Shown piece after piece: positions 28,658-36,930 of a stretch of 64,000 nucleotides of DNA. The stretch's first letter is position 1. Every line of letters begins with the position of its first letter. Origin of the DNA: Thioclava indica (GTDB lineage Bacteria; Pseudomonadota; Alphaproteobacteria; Rhodobacterales; Rhodobacteraceae); contig NZ_AUNB01000018.1 in NCBI RefSeq assembly GCF_000714545.1, positions 62,001 to 126,000 on the forward strand, written 5' to 3'. Position numbers and translations under genes: made by a program. Below the pieces are notes generated by a model, which worked only from the letters and a program-made list of their open reading frames with translations, was not told the origin of the DNA and ran no database searches.

Positions 28658-28758
28658 GGGGGCCTCCGGTGTGCTCGGGCGCAGGTGTAGCGTCAGGCGG
28701 GGGGGCGGCACAAGCGCCGCCGTCGCGCACGTCTGGGTGAGCGGCCCGTGCCACAGCA

Positions 28759-28784
28759 AAAAGGCGCCCACGAAGGGACGCCTT
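28759..28784 (-). terminator. Terminator of osmC
   Basis: On the minus strand AAAGGCGTCCC and GGGCGCCTTT form a near-perfect stem with a short loop, followed by TTTT. It lies 20 bases after the osmC stop. Confidence 0.75.
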
Positions 28785-28804
28785 TGGCTTGGATATCGAA
28801 CGGT

Positions 28805-29227
28805 TCAAGCGATCGTCAGATCCAGCGTGATGTCGCAGTTCAGAACCTTGGAAATCGGGCAGCCTGTCTTGGCGCCCTCCGCCGCTTTACGGATCGCCGC
28901 CTCATCGCCTTTGCCCTGCACGGTGGTGGTGAGCGCGGATTTCTTGACCGCAAACCCGTCACCTTCTTCGTCCAGCGACACGACGGCCTTGGTGTCAATC
29001 ACCACATCGCTGACGCCTGCTTTCTCAAGCTCCAGCGACAGCGCCATCGAAAAGCACGCCGCATGGGCCGCGCCGATCAGCTCTTCGGGGTTAGAGCCGG
29101 GCTTGTCCTCAAAACGGGTGTTGAAGCCATAGGGCTGGGCATCCAGCGCGCCGCTTTGCGTCGAGATCGTGCCCTTGCCCTCTTTGATCGGGCCTTCCCA
29201 ATGCGCGGTTGCATGTTTGTTGATCAT
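28805..29227 (-). CDS. osmC: OsmC/Ohr-family peroxiredoxin
   Basis: A 140-residue thiol peroxidase that reduces organic hydroperoxides. The two reactive Cys are in AHAACFSMALS near residue 53 and KTGCPISKVLN near residue 125. The N-terminal HWEGPIKEGKGTISTQSGAL matches the OsmC (YiaD/OsmC) branch. It has its own terminator. Confidence 0.9.
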   Translation of the reverse strand: MINKHATAHWEGPIKEGKGTISTQSGALDAQPYGFNTRFEDKPGSNPEELIGAAHAACFSMALSLELEKAGVSDVVIDTKAVVSLDEEGDGFAVKKSALTTTVQGKGDEAAIRKAAEGAKTGCPISKVLNCDITLDLTIA

Positions 29228-29295
29228 GGTGGTCCCTCCTGTTTGTCGCGTTGCACTCGCTCAGCTAACGAGTGGCGCGGCCAGAGGTTCCCGAT

Positions 29296-30507
29296 TTAGG
29301 GCGCGCGCCCGACCAAACGTTCATATTCCTGAATGGCGAAACGGTCGGTCATGCCTGCGACGTAATCCAGAACGACCCGCGCCAGCGCCTGTTTTGACTC
29401 GGGGCGGGTGCAATCGCCACCCGCTTGGCGGGCCAGCGCGACCTCTTCCAGCCATTCCTCGGGCAGCAATTCGGGGCGCTCCATGAACAGCGGAAACAGC
29501 GCATCAATCATCGCGGTCACACGTCTGCGCTCGACCACGACGGTGGGCGCGCGATACATACGCTCGAACAAAAAGCCCTTGATCGCCTTGAGGTTTTGAT
29601 AAAGCGGCTTGGAAAACCGGATGATCGGCCCGTCCATATGACGGATGTCATCGGCACTTTCCGGCCCCAACGAAGTCAGCCGATTTTGCGCCACCGCGAT
29701 CACATCTTCAACCATGACACCAAAGACGCGGCGCAGGGCCTCGTGCTGGCGACGCGTGCGATCCAGATCGGGATAAAGCGCGTCGACCTGCGCGAAACAC
29801 TCGCCAATCACCGGCAGGCCGCACAGATCATCTTCGTCAAACAGGCCCGCGCGCAAGCCGTCATGCAGATCGTGGTGATTATAGGCGACGTCATCGGCGA
29901 CAGCTGCTACCTGCGCCTCGGCGCTGGCATTGGTTTCCAGCTCCAGATCCCACTCTGCGTCCACCTCGGCCAACGCATAAGGCAGATCGGCGCGCGAGGG
30001 GTAGGAATGCGAGCCCCCAGTGTCGGAAATCGCCGGCCCGTTATGCTTGGCGATCCCTTCCAGCGTCTCCCATGTCAGGTTCAGCCCGTCGAAATCGGCG
30101 TAGTGCTTTTCCAGCTTGGTCACGATGCGCAAGGCTTGGGCGTTGTGATCGAACCCGCCGTAAGGGGCCATCAGCTCGGCCAAGGCATCCTCGCCCGTAT
30201 GACCGAACGGCGGATGGCCCAGATCATGCGCCAGCGCCACCGCCTCGGCCAGATCGGTGTTCAGCCCCAACACCCCCGCAATCGTGCGCGCGACCTGCGC
30301 CACCTCAATCGTGTGGGTCAGACGGGTGCGGTAATAATCGCCCTCATGCTCGACAAAGACCTGCGTCTTGTGCTTGAGGCGACGAAACGCCGAGGAATGG
30401 ATGATCCGGTCGCGATCGCGCTGAAACGGCGAGCGGAACGTGGAAATCTTTTCCGGGTGAAGACGCCCGCGGGAATCCTCGGGCTGGCAAGCATAGGGTT
30501 TAAGCAC
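29296..30507 (-). CDS. dgt: dNTP triphosphohydrolase (Dgt-like, type 2)
   Basis: Hydrolyses dGTP or other dNTPs to the nucleoside and triphosphate. At 403 residues it has the HD-domain pieces RRLKHKTQVF, RLTHTIEVAQVART near residue 62, ALAHDLGHPPFGHTGE near residue 92, and DDVAYNHHDLHDG. The length and motifs fit the Dgt-like subfamily of alphaproteobacteria. It is divergent from erpA with 92 bases between them. Confidence 0.94.
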   Translation of the reverse strand: MLKPYACQPEDSRGRLHPEKISTFRSPFQRDRDRIIHSSAFRRLKHKTQVFVEHEGDYYRTRLTHTIEVAQVARTIAGVLGLNTDLAEAVALAHDLGHPPFGHTGEDALAELMAPYGGFDHNAQALRIVTKLEKHYADFDGLNLTWETLEGIAKHNGPAISDTGGSHSYPSRADLPYALAEVDAEWDLELETNASAEAQVAAVADDVAYNHHDLHDGLRAGLFDEDDLCGLPVIGECFAQVDALYPDLDRTRRQHEALRRVFGVMVEDVIAVAQNRLTSLGPESADDIRHMDGPIIRFSKPLYQNLKAIKGFLFERMYRAPTVVVERRRVTAMIDALFPLFMERPELLPEEWLEEVALARQAGGDCTRPESKQALARVVLDYVAGMTDRFAIQEYERLVGRAP

Positions 30508-30599
30508 AGCGATCCTCGTCTTGTCGCGTGGCGGTTGTCCCCCTATATCTCGGATAGCACCGAAATACAGGCCCCAGCGGCCAAGCCGGAGGTTATCCG

Positions 30600-30929
30600 A
30601 TGCAACTGCCCCCCAAAGTCACCCAGCGCGCCTTTGACCGACTGGCTGAAATAAACGCGGATCGCAGCGCGCCCCAAGCCCTGCGCGTGGCGGTTGAGGG
30701 CGGGGGCTGCTCGGGCTTTCAATATGACATCAAGCTCGAGGAAACCCCGGCAAGCGATGACATCGTGCTGGAAGGGGCGGGGCAGAAAGTGCTGATCGAC
30801 CCGGTCTCGCTGCCCTTCCTCGAAAACGCCGTGATCGATTTCACTGATGAGCTGATCGGCGCGCGCTTCGTGGTGGAAAATCCCAACGCCACCAGTTCCT
30901 GCGGCTGTGGAATCTCGTTCTCAATGTAA
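30600..30929 (+). CDS. erpA: Iron-sulfur cluster insertion protein (ErpA/IscA family)
   Basis: A-type carrier that passes Fe-S clusters to target proteins. It is 109 residues, with the three ligand Cys in VEGGGCSGFQYDIK near residue 37 and NATSSCGCGISF at the end. It begins at the ATG at 30600. No other Fe-S assembly genes are adjacent, which is usual for erpA. Confidence 0.92.
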   Translation: MQLPPKVTQRAFDRLAEINADRSAPQALRVAVEGGGCSGFQYDIKLEETPASDDIVLEGAGQKVLIDPVSLPFLENAVIDFTDELIGARFVVENPNATSSCGCGISFSM

Positions 30930-30936
30930 GCCGCGC

Positions 30937-30976
30937 CCTTTCATCTAGCCCTAAATACTCCCGCCGGAGGCGCCCT
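30937..30976 (-). repeat. Rhodobacteraceae-type intergenic repeat, copy 1
   Basis: Read on the minus strand this holds GGGAGTATTTAGGGC followed by TAGATGAAAGG. It resembles the copies at 54365-54420 and 57133-57204 (pattern: GC-rich block, GGATATTT or similar, then CAAGAGGAAGG). It lies between erpA and the convergent YiiX-like gene. Confidence 0.45.
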
Positions 30977-30991
30977 TGCGCGTGCCCCCCT

Positions 30992-31726
30992 TCATAACGC
31001 TGGCGCGGTTTCATCCCAATCCAGCGCACGATAATCAAACGCGCCTTCAAGCGTTGGTTTGACCACCTTGAAATAGGGCGAGAGGTCAAATTCGCGCGGC
31101 GTGAACAGCGAATAATGCCGGATGTGCAGGATCTCGCGCGCGGCCTTTTCGCTGCCCACCATCTCGATATCAGGTAGGATCGGATAGTGGATCGCATGAA
31201 ACGCCTCGGCAATCAGGGTCGAGCAAATCGCGCGCGTCGGATCTCCTGATCCCAGCGCCAGAAGGCGGCGGCGAAACCGGTGCGGCACCGGCGGGTGGGG
31301 TAGCAGATAGCGCGCCAGATCCACCACGTTCTTAAGGTCATAGCGCCGCCCCACCGCGCGCTGCATGTAATCAATCAGGGCCTCGGTCTGGTCATGAGGC
31401 AGCCCGATCGGGCGACAGATGCGGGTGTTGAGATGGGCGTATTCGGCCAGCCCGGTGATCTGCACGCCATGTTCGAGATCGGCCTCGATCAACTCGCCCC
31501 CCGCTGGCCCGCCGGTGTAAAATGCGGCATGCGACCACGTCGAATGGGTGAGATATTTGATCGCCGCCGAGATCCGCCGGTCCCCCTCGACCAGCAGCAC
31601 ATCTCCGGGGCGCAGGCTTTCGCGTAACGTGGGCGTCGGGACAGCCGCGAAGGTTTGGTAAAACCGCGTGCGCCCCTGTAAGAACCGCGCAATCTTGCGC
31701 CCCATGACTTCGTTGAGACGGTTCAT
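30992..31726 (-). CDS. YiiX-like permuted NlpC/P60 papain-fold protein
   Basis: A 244-residue protein of the YiiX/permuted papain-like amidase family. The order of catalytic residues is permuted: His in STWSHAAFYTG comes first (near residue 65), and Cys in RAICSTLIAEAF comes later (near residue 168). Family members hydrolyse or bind lipids or cell-wall amides. The ATG at 31726 is preferred because CAGGAGGA lies about 7 bases upstream, within the longer frame that begins at 31747. It lies at the end of the minus-strand run that begins with plcP, 122 bases after the oxidoreductase. Confidence 0.75.
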   Translation of the reverse strand: MNRLNEVMGRKIARFLQGRTRFYQTFAAVPTPTLRESLRPGDVLLVEGDRRISAAIKYLTHSTWSHAAFYTGGPAGGELIEADLEHGVQITGLAEYAHLNTRICRPIGLPHDQTEALIDYMQRAVGRRYDLKNVVDLARYLLPHPPVPHRFRRRLLALGSGDPTRAICSTLIAEAFHAIHYPILPDIEMVGSEKAAREILHIRHYSLFTPREFDLSPYFKVVKPTLEGAFDYRALDWDETAPAL

Positions 31727-31848
31727 TCTGGCGTCCTCCTGCGCCAATCATGACTCACAGGTAGGGCGCAGATGAAAGGGCACCAGAGCGCCAAGCGCCC
31801 GCGCCGCATAAATTGAACCGATGTGTTGGGCGCGCGAAGGGTCGCGGT

Positions 31849-33267
31849 TTAATCCAGCGCCTCATGCCCGCAGGCGGGACAGTCGGCCAGATCAGAGCGC
31901 ACCGATTGCGGCAATTCCTGCATGATCTGGCGCAGCGCGCTGCGTAGCCCTTCCTCAAACACCGGATGGTAAAACGGCATCCCGAGCAGGTCATGCACGT
32001 CCATCTCCTTGTGCAGCGCCAAGGCCAGAAGATGGGCCAGATGCTCGCCATCGGGCAGCGCGAGTTCGGCCCCCAGCAGTTTGCCGCTATCCTTGGCGGC
32101 ATAGATGCGGATCATGCCATGCGCTTTCTCGGCCATCCGCGCGCGCGACTGGCGGGCGAAATCCTGCGCGCCGATCAGGATAGCTTCGCCTTGCAACTCT
32201 TTGAAACCTTTGCCGATCCGCGCGGTGTTGGGGGCGCAAAACGTGATCGCAAGCGGCACGCGGCGGTGATAGGCATGGACGGATTTCGCCAGCGCATTGC
32301 GCCCCGCGATATGGCCCTCGTCGGCGGCTTCGTGCAGCAACGCCCGGTCGCCATTCGCATCGCCCGCCAGAAACACCGGCAGATCGCCGATTTGCAGCGT
32401 ATGGTGGTCGACCTTGGGCATGCCGCGCTCGCTGAGGTCCACGCCCAGCGTCTCAAGCCCAAGCCCCTCGATATTGGGCCTGCGCCCCATCGCGGCCAGA
32501 ACGGCATCGGCCTCAAACTGCCCGCCCGCGCCCGAAACCGTCAGGGTGGTTCCATTGTCTTCGATCTCGGCAGGCGCGCCCAAATAAAGCGCCAGATCTT
32601 GACTGACGCTTTCGCGCAAGGATGCCGCCACCTCAGGATCGCTGACTCCGGCCAGTGTTTCAAGCGCGTCAAACCCCGCCACCTCGACGCCCAGACGCGC
32701 CATCGCCTGCGCCAGTTCCACCCCGATTGCGCCCATGCCGATCACCGCGATGCGCTTGGGCAGATCGGGCAGTTCAAACAGCGTGTCGGTGCTCAGGATG
32801 CGGTTGCCGAATTTTTCCCAAGGCTTGGGCAGGATCGGTGACGATCCGGTCGCCAGAATGATCGCATCGGCCGTGACCTCGCCCACGCCTTCGATCTGCA
32901 CGCGGTTCGGGGCCAGCAGTTGCGCGCGCGCTGAGATCGCGCGCTTGCCCAGCTTCTCGGGCACTTCGCGGGGCGATTTCACGAACCCGTCGCGCAGGGC
33001 ACGCATCCGCGCCATAATCGTGGGAATGTCGGCGCGCAGGTCGCCGCCGCCGCTGATTCCGAACTCTGCGAAATCCTTGCGGCGGTGAAAGGCGTTTGCG
33101 GCCTCGATCAGCGCCTTGGAGGGCATGCAGCCGCGCGCCGCACAGGTCGTGCCCCAATCGCCTGCATTCACAATCAGGAAATCGTCGGTTTCGCGGCGCA
33201 CCTCGCGCAAAGCCGAAAGCCCTGCCGATCCCGAGCCGATGATGATGACGCGTTTATGTTGGGCCAT
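31849..33267 (-). CDS. Dihydrolipoyl dehydrogenase-like FAD/NAD disulfide oxidoreductase
   Basis: A 472-residue group I pyridine nucleotide-disulfide oxidoreductase. FAD motif IIGSGSAGLSALREV lies at the N-terminus; the redox Cys pair is in TTCAARGCMPSKALI near residue 45 (four residues apart, as in the family); the NAD motif is VIGMGAIGVELAQ and the second FAD motif is VFLAGDANG. The C-terminal dimer/active-site piece is HPVFEEGL. The tail ends in DCPACGHEALD, an extra CxxCxH-like ending not expected in standard lipoamide dehydrogenase. No 2-oxoacid dehydrogenase genes are near. It follows the GT2 gene by 37 bases, so it may belong to the lipid operon. Confidence 0.85.
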   Translation of the reverse strand: MAQHKRVIIIGSGSAGLSALREVRRETDDFLIVNAGDWGTTCAARGCMPSKALIEAANAFHRRKDFAEFGISGGGDLRADIPTIMARMRALRDGFVKSPREVPEKLGKRAISARAQLLAPNRVQIEGVGEVTADAIILATGSSPILPKPWEKFGNRILSTDTLFELPDLPKRIAVIGMGAIGVELAQAMARLGVEVAGFDALETLAGVSDPEVAASLRESVSQDLALYLGAPAEIEDNGTTLTVSGAGGQFEADAVLAAMGRRPNIEGLGLETLGVDLSERGMPKVDHHTLQIGDLPVFLAGDANGDRALLHEAADEGHIAGRNALAKSVHAYHRRVPLAITFCAPNTARIGKGFKELQGEAILIGAQDFARQSRARMAEKAHGMIRIYAAKDSGKLLGAELALPDGEHLAHLLALALHKEMDVHDLLGMPFYHPVFEEGLRSALRQIMQELPQSVRSDLADCPACGHEALD

Positions 33268-33304
33268 GGTGCCTCCGGTTTGGCGAGTTGCGAGATCTAA
33301 CCCT

Positions 33305-34048
33305 TTAGCGTGGGTTTCGTTCCGCTTGGGTTTGCGCGTGAGGTTGGATGCGAGTGGACACCCGCAGCCCGCGCATCGTCAATACCTGGCGCAGCGATTG
33401 CGCAGGCGTGATGGTGCGAAAGATATCGCGCATCATCTTGGCATCCGCCGCCAGACCTTTGCGCCAAGTGCCAAGCTTGGCGTATTTCATCGGGCTGTCG
33501 ACACCGGGCCACGCCACGACGGCAATGCGCGCAGATTGTGCGATCCAAAGCCGGTTCATAAATACCTCAAGCCCGAAACGGGGCAGGGCGTGCAATTGAT
33601 CAAGCCGCTCGGCCAGCAGATCGCGCGCCAGCACCCGCTCGCCCGAGATGTAATCGAGCCCGATCATCCGCCAAAGCCGCGGGGCGTTGCGGCGCAGGCT
33701 GATCGAGACATCCGCCGCGCCCGACGCTACAGGGGCAATCAACGCGCCAAGATCGCCCGTACCCAGCCCCAAAAGATCGCTATCAAGCAACATTACATGG
33801 CTACCCGTGCTGGCCGCGATCCCTGCCGCGACCGCTGCTGTTTTGCCGCCATTCTGGCTTTGGCGGATCACGTGCAGATGGGGATGCGCGCGCTGATAAC
33901 TTTCGGCGATCTGCGCAGTGTCATCGCTTGATCCGTCATCCACCACGATCACTTGGAAGATTTGGCGATGCGCGAGCACAGTTTGCAGCACGGCGGCAAT
34001 CCGGGGGGCCTCGTTATAAGCGGGGATGATGCAGCTGATTTGCGTCAT
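33305..34048 (-). CDS. Family 2 glycosyltransferase
   Basis: A 247-residue cytosolic GT-A fold enzyme: ISCIIPAYNEAPRI, then VIVVDDGSSDDTAQ near residue 35, NGGKTAAVAAGI and the acidic LLDSDL near residue 90 (metal/sugar-nucleotide site). No clear membrane segment is seen, in contrast to polyprenyl-phosphate transferases. The start at 34048 overlaps the DedA stop by 4 bases (ATGA). The much longer open frame upstream is out-of-frame DedA sequence. The sugar and acceptor are unknown; the operon suggests a membrane lipid. Confidence 0.85.
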   Translation of the reverse strand: MTQISCIIPAYNEAPRIAAVLQTVLAHRQIFQVIVVDDGSSDDTAQIAESYQRAHPHLHVIRQSQNGGKTAAVAAGIAASTGSHVMLLDSDLLGLGTGDLGALIAPVASGAADVSISLRRNAPRLWRMIGLDYISGERVLARDLLAERLDQLHALPRFGLEVFMNRLWIAQSARIAVVAWPGVDSPMKYAKLGTWRKGLAADAKMMRDIFRTITPAQSLRQVLTMRGLRVSTRIQPHAQTQAERNPR

Positions 34049-34620
34049 GCGGGGTGCTTCTTTCGTCTGAAATACCAGATCACGCCGCCCAGAACGATCA
34101 GCCCCAGCGCGATCAGCGAGGCGCGCGCGATCCAATTGTCGATACTGCCGTAATAGGCGCCAAGCTGGTAGCCCAAGGCAACAAACAGCAGCGATTTCGG
34201 GATCGTCGCGATCAGGTTCGTGCCCGCGAATACCCAGAAATTCATCCGCGCGACGCCTGCCGCCACCAACACCGGAGCGCCCGCCGAATGGGTCCATTTG
34301 CCAAACAGCAGCGTGCGCACGCCCTTGTCGCGAAAATGACGCCCGTTGCGCAAAAGCCGCTCGCGGTTCAGCCCCAGCTTGTTTCGCCAGCGCGCGGGCA
34401 GGCGATGCAGCCCCCATCGCCCCAGCGCATACAGCCCGATATCGCCCACCAGATCAGCGAGGATAACGACGACCGTCACGCTCCAGACGGAAAACAGATG
34501 TTGGCTGGCCAGCCACGCGGCGATCACCGTCACGATCGGCCCTTCCAGCACCGCAATCGGGGCAACCACCGCAAGCCCGTGCTTGGCCATCAGCACGGTA
34601 ATCGTCTCAAGCCCGATCAT
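34045..34620 (-). CDS. DedA-family membrane protein
   Basis: A 191-residue integral membrane protein with about five hydrophobic segments. The family core reads LEGPIVTVIAAWLA near residue 25, VVVILADLVGDIGLYALGR, and GKWTHSAGAPVLVAAGVARM near residue 110. DedA proteins are now linked to lipid scrambling or flipping of undecaprenyl phosphate and phospholipids. It lies 3 bases after the GT21-like gene and overlaps the GT2 gene by 4, so a lipid transport role beside the glycosyltransferases is an attractive inference. Confidence 0.87.
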   Translation of the reverse strand: MIGLETITVLMAKHGLAVVAPIAVLEGPIVTVIAAWLASQHLFSVWSVTVVVILADLVGDIGLYALGRWGLHRLPARWRNKLGLNRERLLRNGRHFRDKGVRTLLFGKWTHSAGAPVLVAAGVARMNFWVFAGTNLIATIPKSLLFVALGYQLGAYYGSIDNWIARASLIALGLIVLGGVIWYFRRKKHPA

Positions 34621-34623
34621 GCG

Positions 34624-35748
34624 TCAGGGACCAGTGGTGACTTCGGTATGGGACATCTCATTGCCGCGCCATGTAAATTGCCGATCTTTCCAAGTCATCA
34701 ACCAGAGTGCAGGCAGCATCGCGTCGCGGATCATCCAGGCCGCCAGATCGCGCCAGCCCGCCGACCAGCCCGCAACCCGCGCCAGCACCCATTCCACGCC
34801 ATACCACAGCACAAACAGAACCGGCAGGGACAATACAGGCAAGACATCCATCGCGACCAGTGTGATCGCGGCGGCAAAGGGCAGGGCGGGGCCTTGCGCG
34901 ATCTCGGCGGCAAAGATCGCGATAAACCCGTCGCGGCGCACTTTTGACCAGCGCAATTGGCGCTCCCAGACGGCGCGGGGCTGGCGCGAGCCGATGGGTT
35001 GGGCAAACAGATGGCGGGTCAAGCGCACATGCAGCCCCTGATCGCGCACCAGTTTGGTGGCGGCGACGTCTTCGGCCATATTGCGCCCGAGGGCCGCAAA
35101 CCCGCCCCCTTTCATCAAGATGTCGCGGTTCCAGAACAAGGACTTGCCCTGCGCAAAGCCAAAGCCCAGATCATCGGCTGCCAACTGCCAGCGCGCCTGA
35201 TTGGTGTTGAGAAAACCCGCTTCAACCGCGCCCCAAAGATTGCTGGCACGCTGACCCACCGGAGGGCCTGAAACCAGCCCGGTACCGGGGCGCCATTCCG
35301 CCAGCAATTGTTGCAGATAATCGGGCGGGAGCAGCAAATTGCTATCGGCCATCGCCAGCCATTGCGCATCCGTCGCCGCCAGACCTTTGTGCAGATTGTT
35401 GAGCTTGGGATTGCCCGAGACGGCATCCAGACCGGTCAGAAGCCGGGCGTTGACCAGCGGGTGGCGCGCCATCAGATCGCGCACCAAATCGCAGGCCGGA
35501 TCGGAAGCCGAGGGGGCGCAAAAGATCACCTCGAAATCGGGATAATCAAGGATGAAGGACGAGCCCAGCGTTTCATCATCAAACGGATCCACCCCGCAAA
35601 CCGGGCGCAGCAGCGCGATCTTGGGCAGCGCGGTGGGAACGGGGCGGGGCGCGCGCAGGCTGCGCCGCGCGACCATCGCAGAGGTCGCCAGATGGATCGC
35701 AAAGGTCAGACCCAGAAAGGCGATGAGAATGATCGCGAGAACGCTCAT
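34624..35748 (-). CDS. agt: GT21-like lipid glycosyltransferase (ceramide glucosyltransferase family; probable Agt)
   Basis: A 374-residue membrane-bound glycosyltransferase. It has an N-terminal transmembrane segment (VLAIILIAFLGLTFAIHLA), the GT21 motifs ALLRPVCGVDPFDDE, MADSNLLLPPDYL (the DxD position is DSN), NMAEDVAATKLV and RQLRWSKVRRDGF (the (Q/R)xxRW motif), and two or three C-terminal membrane segments. In alphaproteobacteria, enzymes of this family add hexose or glucuronate to diacylglycerol. It overlaps the phosphoesterase gene by 4 bases (ATGA). That pairing matches the PlcP-Agt module known from marine bacteria under phosphate starvation. A true ceramide glucosyltransferase is the alternative. 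Confidence 0.72.
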   Translation of the reverse strand: MSVLAIILIAFLGLTFAIHLATSAMVARRSLRAPRPVPTALPKIALLRPVCGVDPFDDETLGSSFILDYPDFEVIFCAPSASDPACDLVRDLMARHPLVNARLLTGLDAVSGNPKLNNLHKGLAATDAQWLAMADSNLLLPPDYLQQLLAEWRPGTGLVSGPPVGQRASNLWGAVEAGFLNTNQARWQLAADDLGFGFAQGKSLFWNRDILMKGGGFAALGRNMAEDVAATKLVRDQGLHVRLTRHLFAQPIGSRQPRAVWERQLRWSKVRRDGFIAIFAAEIAQGPALPFAAAITLVAMDVLPVLSLPVLFVLWYGVEWVLARVAGWSAGWRDLAAWMIRDAMLPALWLMTWKDRQFTWRGNEMSHTEVTTGP

Positions 35749-36569
35749 GCGCGCACCCGCGCCAGCGTGGCGTCCTGTGTCAGCGGCGCAGCCTGATGTT
35801 GGACCTGACGCGCAGCGCGCCATTCCAGCAATTGCAGCGCGCCCGAGTGATCCTCGGTCAAAGCCGTCAGGCTATCGACCCAATCGCCGCAATTGGCATA
35901 GGTCAGCCCGTCCAGATCACGCAGCGCAGGCTTGTGGGAGTGACCGCAGATGATGCCATCCGCCTCTGTCTCACGGGCCAAAGCGGTGAGGCGACGCTCA
36001 TGGCCCTCACCGCGTGACAGCAGCGAATTCACGCCCGAAATCGCCAGTTCGATCACGCTATGCTCGGTTTCGGAACGCCCCATGCGGCGGCGCAGCCACG
36101 CATCAAGCCCGCGAAACAGGCCGTCCATTCGGCTGCCAAACCGCGTCATCGCGTGCCAGCGCAAGATCCGCCCGTCGCATTGATCGCCGTGGATCACCAG
36201 ATAGCGCTGCCCGTCTGCGCCGTAATGCACCACCCGCTCGGCCAGCTCAAAATTGAGAAAACTCATCCCCGGCCCACGCATTGAGGCATCGTGGTTGCCC
36301 GGCAGATACACCACCCGCGTGCCTTGTGCCGCGCGCCGCTCCAGCTCGTTGAGGATCTCCGTTTGCGCGTTTGTCCACTGCACTTTGCCGCCATGCCACA
36401 GGTCCAGAATATCGCCCACCAGATAGATCGTCTCTGCCTCGCTGGCGCGCAGAAATTCAAGGATCGGACCGGGCCGGCAGCCCCGCGCGCCAAGGTGAAA
36501 ATCCGACAGGAATAGCGTGCGATACTGCGTGCGGCGGACGGGTTTGGCAGGACGGGCGGAAACGGTCAT
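35745..36569 (-). CDS. plcP: Metallophosphoesterase, probable PlcP phospholipase C (LpxH-like)
   Basis: A 274-residue calcineurin-fold phosphoesterase: FLSDFHLGARGCRPG near residue 20, YLVGDILDLWHGG, YLPGNHDASMRG, VIHGDQCDG and GIICGHSHKPALRDL near residue 215. All metal ligands are present. It looks like LpxH, but Rhodobacteraceae normally use LpxI for that step and LpxH is shorter (about 240). Overlapping a GT21-like gene, it is better read as PlcP, which removes phosphocholine-type heads from phospholipids so that Agt can glycosylate the diacylglycerol. It is the first gene of the operon. Upstream lie direct repeats at 36752-36771 and a Pho-box-like sequence at 36782-36799. Confidence 0.68.
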   Translation of the reverse strand: MTVSARPAKPVRRTQYRTLFLSDFHLGARGCRPGPILEFLRASEAETIYLVGDILDLWHGGKVQWTNAQTEILNELERRAAQGTRVVYLPGNHDASMRGPGMSFLNFELAERVVHYGADGQRYLVIHGDQCDGRILRWHAMTRFGSRMDGLFRGLDAWLRRRMGRSETEHSVIELAISGVNSLLSRGEGHERRLTALARETEADGIICGHSHKPALRDLDGLTYANCGDWVDSLTALTEDHSGALQLLEWRAARQVQHQAAPLTQDATLARVRA

Positions 36570-36751
36570 CGGGCGGCTCCGGATTGGAAAAAGGGGCTCG
36601 GAAATCTGACCCGCCCGCTAGAATTGCGCACTCGTGCGTAGGCTTGAGGGACGCGACACCGGTGCGACGCGCCGGTTTCGGGCGGGGACGGGGTGGCTGC
36701 TGAGGAGAACAAAGGGGACATGGCTCTCTCAATCATACTCGCATCGCCCGA

Positions 36752-36771
36752 ATGACGTCTGAGCATGACGT
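36752..36771. repeat. Direct repeat ATGACGT-N6-ATGACGT upstream of plcP
   Basis: Two identical 7-mers (36752-36758 and 36765-36771; ACGTCAT on the minus strand) lie 13 bases apart, about 180-200 bases upstream of plcP. The heptamer resembles half of a Pho-box repeat (CTGTCAT), but the spacing is 13 rather than the 11 bases that PhoB prefers. Confidence 0.35.
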
Positions 36772-36781
36772 GAAGGAGACG

Positions 36782-36799
36782 CTTTTATTAAACTGTTAT
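36782..36799 (+). promoter_or_regulatory. Pho-box-like sequence
   Basis: CTTTTATTAAACTGTTAT matches the PhoB box (two CTGTCAT repeats with a 4-base A/T-rich spacer) at 11 of 14 informative positions with the exact 11-base period. It points toward hiuH rather than plcP, which weakens a direct role in the plcP operon unless it works from either side. Confidence 0.35.
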
Positions 36800-36930
36800 G
36801 ACACCTAGGAACCGCTTCCGCGCGATCAAGCGCGCGAAAACGCAACTTCCGGTGAGCATTCTGTAACTTGTCATCGCGCCATCGTGCGGGACATAGTGAG
36901 GGCGGTTTTCAAGAAGGGATGCACACAACG

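Larger units (their letters stand above)
36570..36930. other. 361-base divergent control region between plcP and hiuH
   Basis: No gene was recognised. It should hold promoters for the plcP operon (minus) and for hiuH-puuD (plus). Two features stand out: ATGACGT repeated at 36752 and 36765, and a Pho-box-like CTTTTAT-TAAA-CTGTTAT at 36782-36799. A GC-rich block adjoins the plcP start; the rest is less GC-rich than the coding DNA around it. Confidence 0.55.
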
